Source: Mesobacterium pallidum (GTDB lineage Bacteria > Pseudomonadota > Alphaproteobacteria > Rhodobacterales > Rhodobacteraceae). Taken from it: a stretch of DNA of 64,000 nt. A model generated the notes under the pieces. That model did not search any database, was not told the DNA's origin, and saw only the letters and a program-made list of their open reading frames with translations. Each line of letters begins with the position of its first letter. Positions within the stretch are counted from its first letter, which is position 1. The position numbers and the translations under genes were made by a program. Of the stretch, positions 49,018 to 58,419 are shown piece by piece. The stretch is from positions 1-64,000 of the forward strand of contig NZ_JAIMID010000020.1 in NCBI RefSeq assembly GCF_019966535.1, in the 5' to 3' direction.

Positions 49018-49428
49018 TCAGGCCTGCCGGGCGACGGCATCCCCCGCGGGGAGCCACATCTTTTCCAGCTGGTAGAAGTCGCGCACTTCGGGACGGAAGA
49101 CGTGAACGATCACGTCGCCGGTGTCGATCAGCACCCAGTCGCCCGTTTCCTTGCCCTCGACCGTGCAGAGCCGGCCATGCTCCTGCTTGAGCGTCTCGAC
49201 CAGTTTCTCGGCCATGGCCGTCACTTGGCGCGACGAGCGCCCGGAGCAGATGACCATGTAGTCACCGATGGCCGTCTTGCCCCGCAGGTCGATCTGCAGG
49301 ATGTCTTCGGCCTTGCTGTCATCGAGGGATTTGACGATCTCGTCCCGCAGCTCTTCGCTGGTGAGATCAACGTGGGGCATGGTGGCCCCGGTGTCTGCGG
49401 CAGATGCCGCGGTGGTCTGAGGTGTCAG
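49018..49428 (-). CDS. rsfS: Ribosomal silencing factor RsfS
   Basis: This protein binds ribosomal protein L14 and blocks subunit joining in starvation. Core: EIVKSLDDSKAEDILQIDLRG, YMVICSGRSSRQVTAMAEKL, then VEGKETGDWVLIDTGDVIVHVFRPEVRDFYQLEKMW. Start is uncertain. AAAGGAGG lies eight bases upstream of an in-frame CTG (49428), giving 136 residues; the first ATG inside is 49380 (MPHVDLTSEEL), and a longer ATG frame starts at 49494. The C-terminal end is close to the rlmH start, so the two are coupled. Confidence 0.88.
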   Translation of the reverse strand: MTPQTTAASAADTGATMPHVDLTSEELRDEIVKSLDDSKAEDILQIDLRGKTAIGDYMVICSGRSSRQVTAMAEKLVETLKQEHGRLCTVEGKETGDWVLIDTGDVIVHVFRPEVRDFYQLEKMWLPAGDAVARQA

Positions 49429-49537
49429 AACCTGGTCCTCCTTTCGGCGCACCGCAAAAGCGCCCCGGTGCCGGACGTGATCCAAAGATAACAATTGCGC
49501 GCCGAAATCTCAATCGGCTGCGGACACGTGGCGGAAA

Positions 49538-50860
49538 TCAGCCGGGGTCCGGCGCATCCTTGAGCACCCGCACCTCGCGCTGCGGGAAGGGGATCGAGAT
49601 GTCGTTCGCGTGGAAGGCATCCCAGAGCGCCAGGTAGACATTGCCGCGGATGTTGGTCAGGCCCCCGGTCGGATCCTTGATCCAGAAGCGCAGGATGTAG
49701 TCCACGCTGCTGTCGCCGAAGCCGACGATGTGGCAGACCGGCGCGCGGTCGGTCAGCACCCGGTCGACGGCCTTGGCCGCCTCGATCGCCAGCTTGCGCA
49801 CCTTGTGCGGGTCGTCCCCGTAGGAGGTGCCGAAATAGATGTCGAGCCGCACGAAATCGTTGGAATGCGACCAGTTGACCACCTGCCCGGTGATCAGGTC
49901 CTCGTTCGGAATGAGGTATTCCTTGCCATCCCGCGTGGTGATGCTGACATAGCGCGCACCCAGCGAGTTGATCCAGCCGAACGTGTCGCCAAGGCTGATC
50001 ACGTCCCCAGGCTTGATCGACTTGTCGAGCAGGATGATGATGCCCGACACGAGGTTCGACACCACCTTCTGGAGACCGAAGCCCAGGCCGACGCCGATGG
50101 CCCCCGACAGCACCGCGAGACCGGTGAGGTCCACGCCGACCGACTTGAGCCCGATGAAGAAGGCCGCGCCGAACAGCAGCACCTGGAGGAACTTGACCGC
50201 CAGCACCTGCATCGAGGGGCTGATGTCCTCGTTCCGGCGGATCGTCGTCGCGGCGGACTGGCTGACGAATCGGGCGAGGATCATGAGCAGCGTCAGGGTG
50301 AAGACCGCCTGCACCAGCAGCCACAGCGACAGGTGGATCGAACCGACGTCCAGCGCGACCGAGGACAGGAGCTGCTGCGCCTCGTCCGTGAGGTTCAGGA
50401 TCGACAGCGTGACCCAGGCCCAGCCGGCATAGCGGATCATCGTCCGCAGGAAGCTGTTGGCGATGAGCCGGGTGAGGATCGCGATCACCAGCCAGGCCGC
50501 GGCCAGCTGGCCGATGATGCCCAGCAGGTAGGACCGCGACGGCCAGGTCACCTCTCGCATGATCCAGATCACCGGCCAGATCGTCCCGACGAACAGGATC
50601 AGCCGCATCCGCCGGTTGATCAGCACGCCGAACCGCATCCGCCAGGTCGGCCAGCCTTCGCGCGTGCGCAGCCAGGCCTGCCAGCGCGGCCGCAGGATCC
50701 GCGCGCCGATGACAGCCAGCAGGATCAGCCCGGCGACGATCATCAGCTGGTAAGCGTTCCACGGCCGCATCAACCCGTTCAGGAACCCCTGGACCTGCGC
50801 ATAGAGGCTGGTGGCGATCTCCTGCGCGACCGCGGCCGTATCAGGTGCTTGCGGCTCCAT
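49538..50860 (-). CDS. MscS-type mechanosensitive ion channel
   Basis: This 440-residue membrane protein has several N-terminal helices (LMIVAGLILLAVIGARIL; LLGIIGQLAAAWLVIAIL; LWLLVQAVFTLTLLMILA). The MscS pore helix is LAVLSGAIGVGLGFGLQKVVS, and the beta domain contains KPGDVISLGDTFGWINSLGA and VPNEDL-like IPNEDLITGQVVNWS. It opens under membrane tension to release solutes. The C-terminal part HIVGFGDSSVDYILRFWI is standard. It lies 43 bases upstream of the rsfS open frame and is transcribed the same way. Confidence 0.92.
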   Translation of the reverse strand: MEPQAPDTAAVAQEIATSLYAQVQGFLNGLMRPWNAYQLMIVAGLILLAVIGARILRPRWQAWLRTREGWPTWRMRFGVLINRRMRLILFVGTIWPVIWIMREVTWPSRSYLLGIIGQLAAAWLVIAILTRLIANSFLRTMIRYAGWAWVTLSILNLTDEAQQLLSSVALDVGSIHLSLWLLVQAVFTLTLLMILARFVSQSAATTIRRNEDISPSMQVLAVKFLQVLLFGAAFFIGLKSVGVDLTGLAVLSGAIGVGLGFGLQKVVSNLVSGIIILLDKSIKPGDVISLGDTFGWINSLGARYVSITTRDGKEYLIPNEDLITGQVVNWSHSNDFVRLDIYFGTSYGDDPHKVRKLAIEAAKAVDRVLTDRAPVCHIVGFGDSSVDYILRFWIKDPTGGLTNIRGNVYLALWDAFHANDISIPFPQREVRVLKDAPDPG

Positions 50861-51015
50861 GCGCTCTCTCCCCTTTTGCCGGATTTTCCGACGGATGGCG
50901 CAAAGTGTCCAGAGCGGCGAAGCTTTCGCATAGGTTGCGTGGACTCACGTCCCCACTTATCTTAACTTGAAAGACCGACAAGCCTGTGCCGCGCAAGACA
51001 AGGACCCGGACGTTC

Positions 51016-51441
51016 ATGGGAATCGCCTTCACCCTGGTCACCGACCACGACCTACTGCTGATGCGCGTCACCGAAAGGCCGCGGGCCGAAGACCTGGCCG
51101 TGCGGCAACAAGAGGCCTCGGTGCTGCACGCAATGAGCCGGTTCAGCCGGGCGCTGCTGGACCTGCGGGACCAGACCGGGTCCGACCTTGACGGAGCGGC
51201 CGTGCGGTCGATCCTGCTGCGCTGCGACCGGCAGACCGGTCAGATCGGCCCGCATGCGGTGCTGCCCATGGCCATCGTCGCCACCCCCGGCTCGATCGGC
51301 CAGGGCATCGCACGCATGTTCCTTGGCCATGCGCACGGGCTGCCCCACCTGTCGCTCGAGCTGTTCGAGACGCCGGAAGAGGCCGGGAGCTGGCTTGGCA
51401 TGACGCCGGGCTGGGAGAAGGTGCTGCTCACACAGCGCTGA
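51016..51441 (+). CDS. Hypothetical protein, STAS-like
   Basis: This 141-residue protein has no membrane segment and reads MGIAFTLVTDHDLLLMRVTE, LDLRDQTGSDLDGAAVRSI, HAVLPMAIVATPGSIGQGIA. The strand-helix alternation resembles SpoIIAA/STAS-like folds, but without a clear conserved Ser site. I use the ATG at 51016; a GTG ten codons upstream (50986) is in frame. It is divergent from the MscS gene. Confidence 0.65.
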   Translation: MGIAFTLVTDHDLLLMRVTERPRAEDLAVRQQEASVLHAMSRFSRALLDLRDQTGSDLDGAAVRSILLRCDRQTGQIGPHAVLPMAIVATPGSIGQGIARMFLGHAHGLPHLSLELFETPEEAGSWLGMTPGWEKVLLTQR

Positions 51442-51655
51442 GGCGGTTTCCCTTGCGAGACTCACGCGGGCGCTGTATCTGACGGGCCATGACAGTGGTT
51501 TTCGACATGGACGATCGCGCGCGCCTGCCCTGGCGGTTTTACGGCGCGACCCACACGGTCCTCGCACGTCTATGACGCGCGCGGCCTGCGCAGGTGCGAC
51601 CTGTGCGGCCCTTCCTGTCACGCCAATCCAATAGCCAGAAAACGGGAGAGGACCG

Positions 51656-53079
<1,424 letters not shown>

Positions 53080-53083
<4 letters not shown>

Positions 53084-53424
53084 GCCGCGCCGCCGCCGCG
53101 CTGACCGGCATGGGGCTGACCCTGCTGGCCGCCTGCGGCGGTGGCGAAACGCTCGCACCCGAGGTCCTGGCCTTCGGCCCGGCTGACGGCACCCTCGCGG
53201 GCAGCTACGACCCCGCGCAATTCTCGCCCGACCTCGTGCGGGCGCAGTTGCGCGGTGGCTGCATCGGTGGCCAGATCGGCAGCTATGCCGAGACGGGCAC
53301 CGACCGTGACGGGAGGATCACTTTCGTCGCGACCTGCCCTTCGGGGCTGATCGCGGCGCCGGGGCCCACCCGTGTCGAACGCCGGACCGATGGCACGCTG
53401 ATGATCCGCAGGGTCGGCGCCTGA
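53080..53424 (+). CDS. Small lipoprotein embedded between leuC and leuD
   Basis: This 114-residue protein starts with GTG overlapping the leuC stop and has a short lipoprotein signal (MGLTLLAACGG, lipobox LLAAC at ~residues 15-19). The mature part has GGCIGGQIGSYAETGTDRDG and FVATCPSGLIAAP with a Cys pair that could be disulfide bonded. I do not recognise the family. Its place in the leucine operon is conserved-looking in this family as far as I recall, but its role is unknown. Confidence 0.75.
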
Positions 53425-53495
53425 GCCGCCCTGCCCCTTCCTATCCCCTTCGGCGGCGCCTTCGGGCCCCCGCCCCGATCCAGAGGACGTAACCC

Positions 53496-54101
53496 ATGGA
53501 TAAATTCGAGACCTTCACCGGTGTCGCGGCGCCCATGCCGCTTGTGAACATCGACACCGACATGATCATCCCCAAGGAATTCCTGAAGACGATCAAGCGC
53601 ACCGGCCTGGGCGTCCATGCCTTCGACGAGATGCGCTATGACCGCCAGGGCAACGAGATCCCCGATTTCGTGCTGAACCAGCCGGCCTACCGCAACGCGT
53701 CGGTCCTGGTCGCCGGCGACAACTTCGGCTGCGGCTCGTCGCGCGAACACGCGCCCTGGGCGCTGGCGGATTTCGGCATCAAGGTGGTCGTGTCGACCTC
53801 TTTCGCCGACATCTTCTTCAACAACTGCTTCAAGAACGGCATGCTGCCCATCGTGCTTCCGCAGGAGCAGGTCGACATCCTGATGAAGGACGCGGAAAAA
53901 GGCGAGAATGCACGCCAGACCGTCGACCTCGAGGCGCAGACCATCACGACGTCGGACGGAGAGGTCATCCCGTTCGAGGTCGACGCCTTCCGCAAGCATT
54001 GCCTGCTGAACGGCCTCGACGACATCGGCCTCACGATGGAGAAGGTCTCCTCGATCGAAGCCTTCGAAAAGCAAAGCGCGGCGGCCCGTCCCTGGGTCTG
54101 A
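53496..54101 (+). CDS. leuD: 3-isopropylmalate dehydratase small subunit
   Basis: This 201-residue partner of LeuC has the swivelling-domain landmarks PLVNIDTDMIIPKEFLKTI, GDNFGCGSSREHAPWALADF and DIFFNNCFKNGMLPIVLP. It completes the enzyme for leucine synthesis. leuA and leuB are not in the window. A hairpin terminator follows. Confidence 0.97.
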   Translation: MDKFETFTGVAAPMPLVNIDTDMIIPKEFLKTIKRTGLGVHAFDEMRYDRQGNEIPDFVLNQPAYRNASVLVAGDNFGCGSSREHAPWALADFGIKVVVSTSFADIFFNNCFKNGMLPIVLPQEQVDILMKDAEKGENARQTVDLEAQTITTSDGEVIPFEVDAFRKHCLLNGLDDIGLTMEKVSSIEAFEKQSAAARPWV

Positions 54102-54126
54102 TCCCCGCCACAGGCTGAGTATTCCG

Positions 54127-54153
54127 ATGGGGCGCCACGATCTGGCGCCCCAT
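54127..54153 (+). terminator. Hairpin after leuD
   Basis: ATGGGGCGCCA CGATC TGGCGCCCCAT is a perfect 11-base stem, 26 bases after the leuD stop. The downstream bases are TGTCGTT, so the T-run is weak. Confidence 0.7.
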
Positions 54154-54179
54154 TGTCGTTCAGGGCGAAACACCCCCGG

Positions 54180-54195
54180 TTAACCATCTGTTAAC
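54180..54195. promoter_or_regulatory. CtrA-type binding box TTAA-N7-TTAAC
   Basis: TTAACCATCTGTTAAC gives TTAA, seven bases, TTAA and a following C, an exact match to the full CtrA consensus known in Caulobacter and other alphaproteobacteria. It is also a palindrome with eight-base arms (CGGTTAAC CATCT GTTAACCG). It lies 294 bases upstream of the membrane protein gene at 54489. Confidence 0.6.
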
Positions 54196-54488
54196 CGAGT
54201 CCTTGCCCTTGCCACATTTCGCCTATGTGCTTTGCGCGCTATTCCAACAACATATTGTTTTGGCATGGGGGTTCGCCACACAAGCACGCCACAATTGATG
54301 CATTCCCGCACCAGTTCCTCCCTCAAAAGGCCCGATTTCCCGGCTCTATTGTTCACACTTCTTGAGGTCGTCCATGGAAGGGGGCAAAAATTGGGCAACA
54401 ATGAGGCAGCCCGCCACAAACGGCGGGATCAAAGTGGGACAAGGGGGCGGCATCGTATCGCGCCCGTCCGCGATGAGAGGTTTGGGCA

Positions 54489-55337
54489 GTGATCAGACGC
54501 ATGATCAGCGCCGGTCTTCGGGCCGTGCTCGTGGCCGTGGTCATCTTACTTCCGTCGCTCGTGCTGCCGTCTGACGGCGCAGAGGCGGCGCAGGTGGTGT
54601 CCCTGGTGGCCATCGTGGCAGCCGCGCTGACCTTCGTCGAATATTTCGCGACCTACCCTTCGATCATCGAATTTCGCGACGCGCGGCCCTTCAACCGCGT
54701 CCGCTTCTGTGCCCTTGCCCTCACCGTTGTCCTGCTGACGCTCGCCTGCCGCGACACGATCGCCCCGGTCCTGCTGACCGGCACCGTGGCCGATATCGGC
54801 AGCACGCTGGGCCGGTGGACCGATTTCCCCTATTCGCCGGTGCGCATGGTCGTGCTGATGATGCCTCCGGACGCGCCGCAGACCGCAATCGAGATCGTGC
54901 GCACCGGGGCCGGCACCGCCTACATCATCTCGCTCGCCATGATCGTCGTGTTCTTCGTGCAGGTCCGCCTGCGCGACTGGCCGACCCGGCAGGGCACCTT
55001 CAACGTCTGGGTCAACCTGCCGCTCTTCGATCCCACCGCGGGCGGAGACGTGCTGATCCGCCTCAAGCGCGATGCCAACGTTAACATTGCGTTAGGGTTT
55101 CTGCTGCCATTCTTGATCCCGGCGATCATCAAGGTGACCTCGGATGCCTTCGACCCCATCTCGATCACGGCCCCGCAGACCCTTGTCTGGACGCTGAGCG
55201 CATGGGCCTTCCTGCCTGCCAGCCTGATCGTGCGCGGCCTGGCCCTTGGCCGCGTGGCCGAACTGATCGAACAGAAACGCCGCCGCGCCTACGCCAAGGC
55301 CGAGGCCAAGGGCGAGATCGTCGAAGCGCACGCCTGA
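54489..55337 (+). CDS. Multi-spanning membrane protein
   Basis: I do not recognise the family of this 282-residue protein with about six transmembrane segments (AVLVAVVILLPSLVLP; VVSLVAIVAAALTFVEYFA; FCALALTVVLLTLACRD; AYIISLAMIVVFFVQVRL; IALGFLLPFLIPAIIKV; TLVWTLSAWAFLPASLIV). A cytoplasmic C-terminal tail is rich in Arg, Lys and Ala. It starts with GTG after a long leader containing the CtrA-like box. The next gene overlaps its stop. Confidence 0.78.
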   Translation: MIRRMISAGLRAVLVAVVILLPSLVLPSDGAEAAQVVSLVAIVAAALTFVEYFATYPSIIEFRDARPFNRVRFCALALTVVLLTLACRDTIAPVLLTGTVADIGSTLGRWTDFPYSPVRMVVLMMPPDAPQTAIEIVRTGAGTAYIISLAMIVVFFVQVRLRDWPTRQGTFNVWVNLPLFDPTAGGDVLIRLKRDANVNIALGFLLPFLIPAIIKVTSDAFDPISITAPQTLVWTLSAWAFLPASLIVRGLALGRVAELIEQKRRRAYAKAEAKGEIVEAHA

Positions 55338-56362
55338 GGGCGCTGACGCGCATCGTCCTGTTGCTCCTCCCCTGTTTTGCCGCGGCCGAGCCGCTGCGCA
55401 TCGCCACCTGGCATGTCGAACTGTCCCGCGACGGCCCCGGCCGTCTGCTGGGCGACCTCATGGAACCTGATGACCAGGTCCGCGCCGTGGTCGATGTCAT
55501 CGCCTCTGCGCGGCCCGACGTGATCCTTCTGACCGACGTGGACTGGGATTCCGGCGGCGAGGCTGCGCTGGCCCTGCAACACCTGCTCGACACGGCCGGC
55601 ACCCCCCTTCCCCATGCCTTTGCCCCACCGCCCAATGCCGGTGTGCAGCGCGGGCTCGACGTGGATGGCGATGGCCGGACCGGAGAGCCCGAGGACGCCC
55701 TCGGCTACGGCCGCTTTCGCGGCGACGGCGGCCTGTTGCTGCTGGCGAACCGACCGCTTGAACCCTTGCGCGACCTCTCCGCCCTGCCCTGGGCCGAGGC
55801 GCCGGGAAGCCTGATGACCGAGGACGAGCGCGCCGCCCTTGAACCGCTCCCCCTTGGCACCATCGGCCATTGGTCGGTCACGCTCGACGATGGCCCCGAG
55901 CTGCTGCTGCTGATGGCCGGCCCGCCGGTCTTTGACGGTCCCGAGGACCGCAATGGCCGCCGCAACGCCGACGAGGTGGCGCTGTGGCCGCATTATCTGG
56001 ACGGAACGCTGGGCCCGCGCGCGGACCTGCCCTTTGTCCTGCTGGGCAATGCCAACCTCGACCCCGAGGACGGCGACGGCCGGCGGGACGCGATCCGCGC
56101 CCTGCTCTCCGATCCGCGCCTGCAGGACCCGCAGCCCCGCGGCGATGCCCCGCCCGACCCGGCGCAGGCGGGCGACCCGGGGCTCGACACCGCCGACTGG
56201 CCCGAACCGCGCCCCGGAAACCTGCGGGTCAGCTACGTGCTGCCGTCAGCCGACTGGATTGTCACCGATGCGGGCGTCATCTGGCCGACACCCGGCACCC
56301 CTGCCGCCACCGCCAGCCGCCACGGGCTGGTCTGGGTCGACCTCACCCGGCCCGGCTCATAG
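55334..56362 (+). CDS. Exported endonuclease/exonuclease/phosphatase-like protein
   Basis: This protein of about 342 residues has a hydrophobic signal-like start (IVLLLLPCFAAAEP) and an EEP-type core with LRIATWHVELS, RPDVILLTDVDWDSGGEA, LPFVLLGNANLDPEDGDGRR and ASRHGLVWVDLT. The Asn-Leu-Asp-Pro region and terminal His fit the fold, but GNANLDPED replaces the usual GDxN, so activity is uncertain. The start is unclear: no ATG, GTG or TTG fits before TTG 55361, and CTG 55334 overlaps the previous stop. Confidence 0.7.
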   Translation: MRALTRIVLLLLPCFAAAEPLRIATWHVELSRDGPGRLLGDLMEPDDQVRAVVDVIASARPDVILLTDVDWDSGGEAALALQHLLDTAGTPLPHAFAPPPNAGVQRGLDVDGDGRTGEPEDALGYGRFRGDGGLLLLANRPLEPLRDLSALPWAEAPGSLMTEDERAALEPLPLGTIGHWSVTLDDGPELLLLMAGPPVFDGPEDRNGRRNADEVALWPHYLDGTLGPRADLPFVLLGNANLDPEDGDGRRDAIRALLSDPRLQDPQPRGDAPPDPAQAGDPGLDTADWPEPRPGNLRVSYVLPSADWIVTDAGVIWPTPGTPAATASRHGLVWVDLTRPGS

Positions 56363-56839
56363 CTGCGCGCGGAACGCGTCCAGCACCTGCTCGTAGACAG
56401 CCCGCTTGAAGGGCACGATGGCGCCCGGCAGGTCCTCGGGCGCCAGCCAGCACCATTCCGAGAACTCGGGATGATCGGTCGCGATGTTCACATCCGCGTC
56501 CGTGCCGTGAAAGCGCAGCAGGAACCACTTCTGTTCCTGCCCGCGAAAGCGCCCCTTCCAGATGCGCGGCACGATGTCATGGGGCAGGTCGTAGGGGATC
56601 CAGCCCGCCGTCTCGGCCTCGACCGAGACCTTGTCGGCCGGCACGCCAGTCTCTTCCCAAAGCTCGCGCAGGGCCGCGTCGCGCGGCGCCTCGCCCGGGT
56701 CGACCCCGCCCTGCGGCATCTGCCAGGCCGCGGTCTCGCTGTCGATCCGCTGGCCGACGAACACGCGCCCCTCGGCATTGACCAGCATCACGCCGACGCA
56801 GGGGCGATAGGGCAGCTTTTCGATCTCTTCGGGGGTCAT
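56357..56839 (-). CDS. rppH: RNA pyrophosphohydrolase RppH (Nudix)
   Basis: This 160-residue protein has the Nudix box in GGVDPGEAPRDAALRELWEETGV, with YRPCVGVMLVNAEGRVFVGQ upstream and WQMPQGGVDPGE, the feature of RppH. It removes pyrophosphate from mRNA 5' ends and starts decay. It is convergent with the EEP-like gene, overlapping by six bases. Confidence 0.94.
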   Translation of the reverse strand: MTPEEIEKLPYRPCVGVMLVNAEGRVFVGQRIDSETAAWQMPQGGVDPGEAPRDAALRELWEETGVPADKVSVEAETAGWIPYDLPHDIVPRIWKGRFRGQEQKWFLLRFHGTDADVNIATDHPEFSEWCWLAPEDLPGAIVPFKRAVYEQVLDAFRAQL

Positions 56840-56923
56840 CGGGGGCTCCGGCTCAGGGTTGGGCGCACCCTATCGCCCTGGCCGGAGGCTTGCCAAGGGC
56901 CGGACGAGCCGGCCCCGGCGCTG

Positions 56924-57241
56924 TCACATCTCGATCACGTGGATCTCGGCCACCTCGACCCGGCCGCCATCGGCGATCATCGGGTTGTCGCGCGCCATGT
57001 CGCAGGCGGCGTCCAGGCTCTCGGCCTCGACGATGGTGTAGCCCATGCAGGGGTCCGCCCCGCCGCCGTCGGTCACGCCATCCTTGCCGACCGTCTTCGA
57101 CATGCCCACCGGGTTGCCCGGATCGACCAGGGCTGCGCCCGTCTTGGCCATCCAGGCGCCCCAGCGCGCCATGCTCTCGGCTTGCGCGGCCTCGCCCTCG
57201 GGCATCCCGCCGCCGTGGTAGACGTATAGGTACTTCGGCAT
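56924..57241 (-). CDS. YCII-related (YciI/DGPF-domain) protein
   Basis: This 105-residue protein starts MPKYLYVYHGGGMPEGEAAQ and has DPCMGYTIVEAESLDAACDM with DNPMIADGGRVEVAEIH, the YCII/DGPF family pattern. The family has a ferredoxin-like fold and unknown or varied roles. The ATG at 57241 has AGGAGG seven bases upstream; ATG 57244 next to it is equally possible. It follows the SRPBCC gene directly. Confidence 0.85.
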   Translation of the reverse strand: MPKYLYVYHGGGMPEGEAAQAESMARWGAWMAKTGAALVDPGNPVGMSKTVGKDGVTDGGGADPCMGYTIVEAESLDAACDMARDNPMIADGGRVEVAEIHVIEM

Positions 57242-57243
57242 CA

Positions 57244-57711
57244 TCAATCCTCCTGTTCAGCCAAGGTCTTTCCGAAAAAACGATCGAGCTTGCGCAGGGT
57301 CGACAGCCAGCCCGTCGTATGATCCTGCGCCGTCTCGGTATCGGCCAGCTCGCGGTGGCTCAGCGTCAGCCGGGCGCCCGCGGCGGTCGCCTCGACGGTA
57401 AAGCTCACGAAACTCTCGGGCCCGCGCCGGTCTGCCGCGTCATGCCAGGCCCAGGTAAAGCTGACGCTGCCGCGCCCGTCTTCGGGCGGATGCACGCTGG
57501 TGACCTGGCCGGACACCTTGAAGACCTGGTAACTCTCCTTGCCCCGCATGGCGCACCACCAGGGGCCCGGGCGCTCGAAGTCCATCTCGCAGGCGTCAAT
57601 GAAGACACCCTCGGGCCCGAACCATTGCAGCAATTGCACCGGCGTGGTCACCGCCCGCCAGAGGCGCATCACCTCCACGTCGTAGTCGCGGATGAAGTCC
57701 AGGTCGCGCAT
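57244..57711 (-). CDS. SRPBCC/AHSA1-like protein
   Basis: This 155-residue protein has the Activator-of-Hsp90-ATPase-1-like fold: MRDLDFIRDYDVEVMRLWRA, TPVQLLQWFGPEGVFI, FVSFTVEATAAGARLTLSHR, and a helix LSTLRKLDRFFGKTL. START-like folds of this kind bind hydrophobic ligands. The ATG at 57711 has GGAGAGG upstream. It is the second gene of the ArsR-SRPBCC-YCII operon, a recurring three-gene layout. Confidence 0.9.
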   Translation of the reverse strand: MRDLDFIRDYDVEVMRLWRAVTTPVQLLQWFGPEGVFIDACEMDFERPGPWWCAMRGKESYQVFKVSGQVTSVHPPEDGRGSVSFTWAWHDAADRRGPESFVSFTVEATAAGARLTLSHRELADTETAQDHTTGWLSTLRKLDRFFGKTLAEQED

Positions 57712-57715
57712 GGGT

Positions 57716-58045
57716 CTACTCCTCTCCTTCGGGGTCAATGGCCAGCAACCCGTCCAGCCGCTCGAGGCTGCCAGCCCAGAACGCCTTGTGATCCATGGTC
57801 CAGCTCGCGATGGCCCGCATCGCCTCGGGATTCACGCTGTAATAGCGGTGGGTTCCGGCGACGCGCTGCCCGATCACGCCAGCCTCGCGCAGCACCTTGA
57901 GGTGGCGCGACACGGCCGGGGCGGAGATGTCGGTCAGCTCGGACAGAGCACCGGCGGGTTGCTCGCCTTGCCGCATCAGGTACTCGACCAAACTCAGGCG
58001 AGTCGGGTCCGAGAGGGCAGCGAAGGTGCGGGTCATGTCGATCAT
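57716..58045 (-). CDS. ArsR family transcriptional regulator
   Basis: This 109-residue winged helix-turn-helix repressor has LSDPTRLSLVEYLMRQGEQP, ISAPAVSRHLKVLREAGVIG (recognition helix) and HRYYSVNPEAMRAI. No CxC metal site of ArsR/SmtB is visible, so it is a non-metal ArsR member. It precedes the SRPBCC gene by four bases and probably represses the operon in response to the ligand of the downstream proteins. Confidence 0.92.
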   Translation of the reverse strand: MIDMTRTFAALSDPTRLSLVEYLMRQGEQPAGALSELTDISAPAVSRHLKVLREAGVIGQRVAGTHRYYSVNPEAMRAIASWTMDHKAFWAGSLERLDGLLAIDPEGEE

Positions 58046-58419
58046 GGGTCAAGCATGACCGATTCCTTTATTTCACACAACCGTTAATTAAAGATTCCAT
58101 AAATCACTCGGAGTCGGCCCCGTCCCAACCCCGGGCAAAGCCGTCGGAAGCAGCCGGCCCCTCGCCCCGGCGCCCCGCACGAACCCCGCGGTCAGCCAAG
58201 GCTGCGCCGTCGGAACGAGTATTTGGGGAAAAGTGAAAGCAGGGGCGACGGTGCTGGCCACGACTGACCGTGCCAATGTCCACGGCAGCAGACTTCGACG
58301 GACAAGCAGAGCGCAACGTTCTGGCCAGGCGCGCCCCGATCCCCTTCATCTTGCCAATAAACTCCGGGGAGCGCGAGGGGCTGGCCCCTCGCTCCTGACG
58401 GATCCGCCCGGCGAAACGC
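58046..58419. other. 374-base gap between the ArsR gene and serB
   Basis: It holds two parts of the interspersed repeat and the promoter region of the ArsR operon (AT-rich 58060-58105, including GTTAATTAA). I see no coding sequence. Confidence 0.6.
58217..58391. repeat. Interspersed 3'-end repeat, copy 5
   Basis: GAGTATTTGGGGAAAAGTGAAAG plus CAGGGG begins at 58217. An inverted partner GCGCCCCGATCCCCTTCATC plus TTGCCAATAAACTCC spans 58330-58367, followed by a GCGAGGGGCTGGCCCCTCGC hairpin at 58372-58391. It lies downstream of the serB stop (minus strand). Confidence 0.82.

Larger units (their letters stand above)
54102..54488. other. 387-base intergenic region with terminator and CtrA-type box
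   Basis: After the leuD terminator there is a CtrA-like box near 54180, then AT-richer DNA with AACATATTGTT, a CCCGCC/GGCGGG hairpin near 54410 and AAAGTGGGACAAGGGG near 54435. No convincing coding sequence is seen. Confidence 0.6.

Noticed and set aside
51489..51575. A 28-codon open frame upstream of leuC that could be a leucine leader peptide
   Set aside because: It has only three scattered Leu codons (not a run), and I see no attenuator stem pair with a T-run after it, so I do not call a leader.
54430..54450. AAAGTGGGACAAGGGG resembling the GTGGG repeats of MraZ sites
   Set aside because: Only one clear GTGGG is present, the spacing of repeats is wrong, and the downstream gene is not mraZ.
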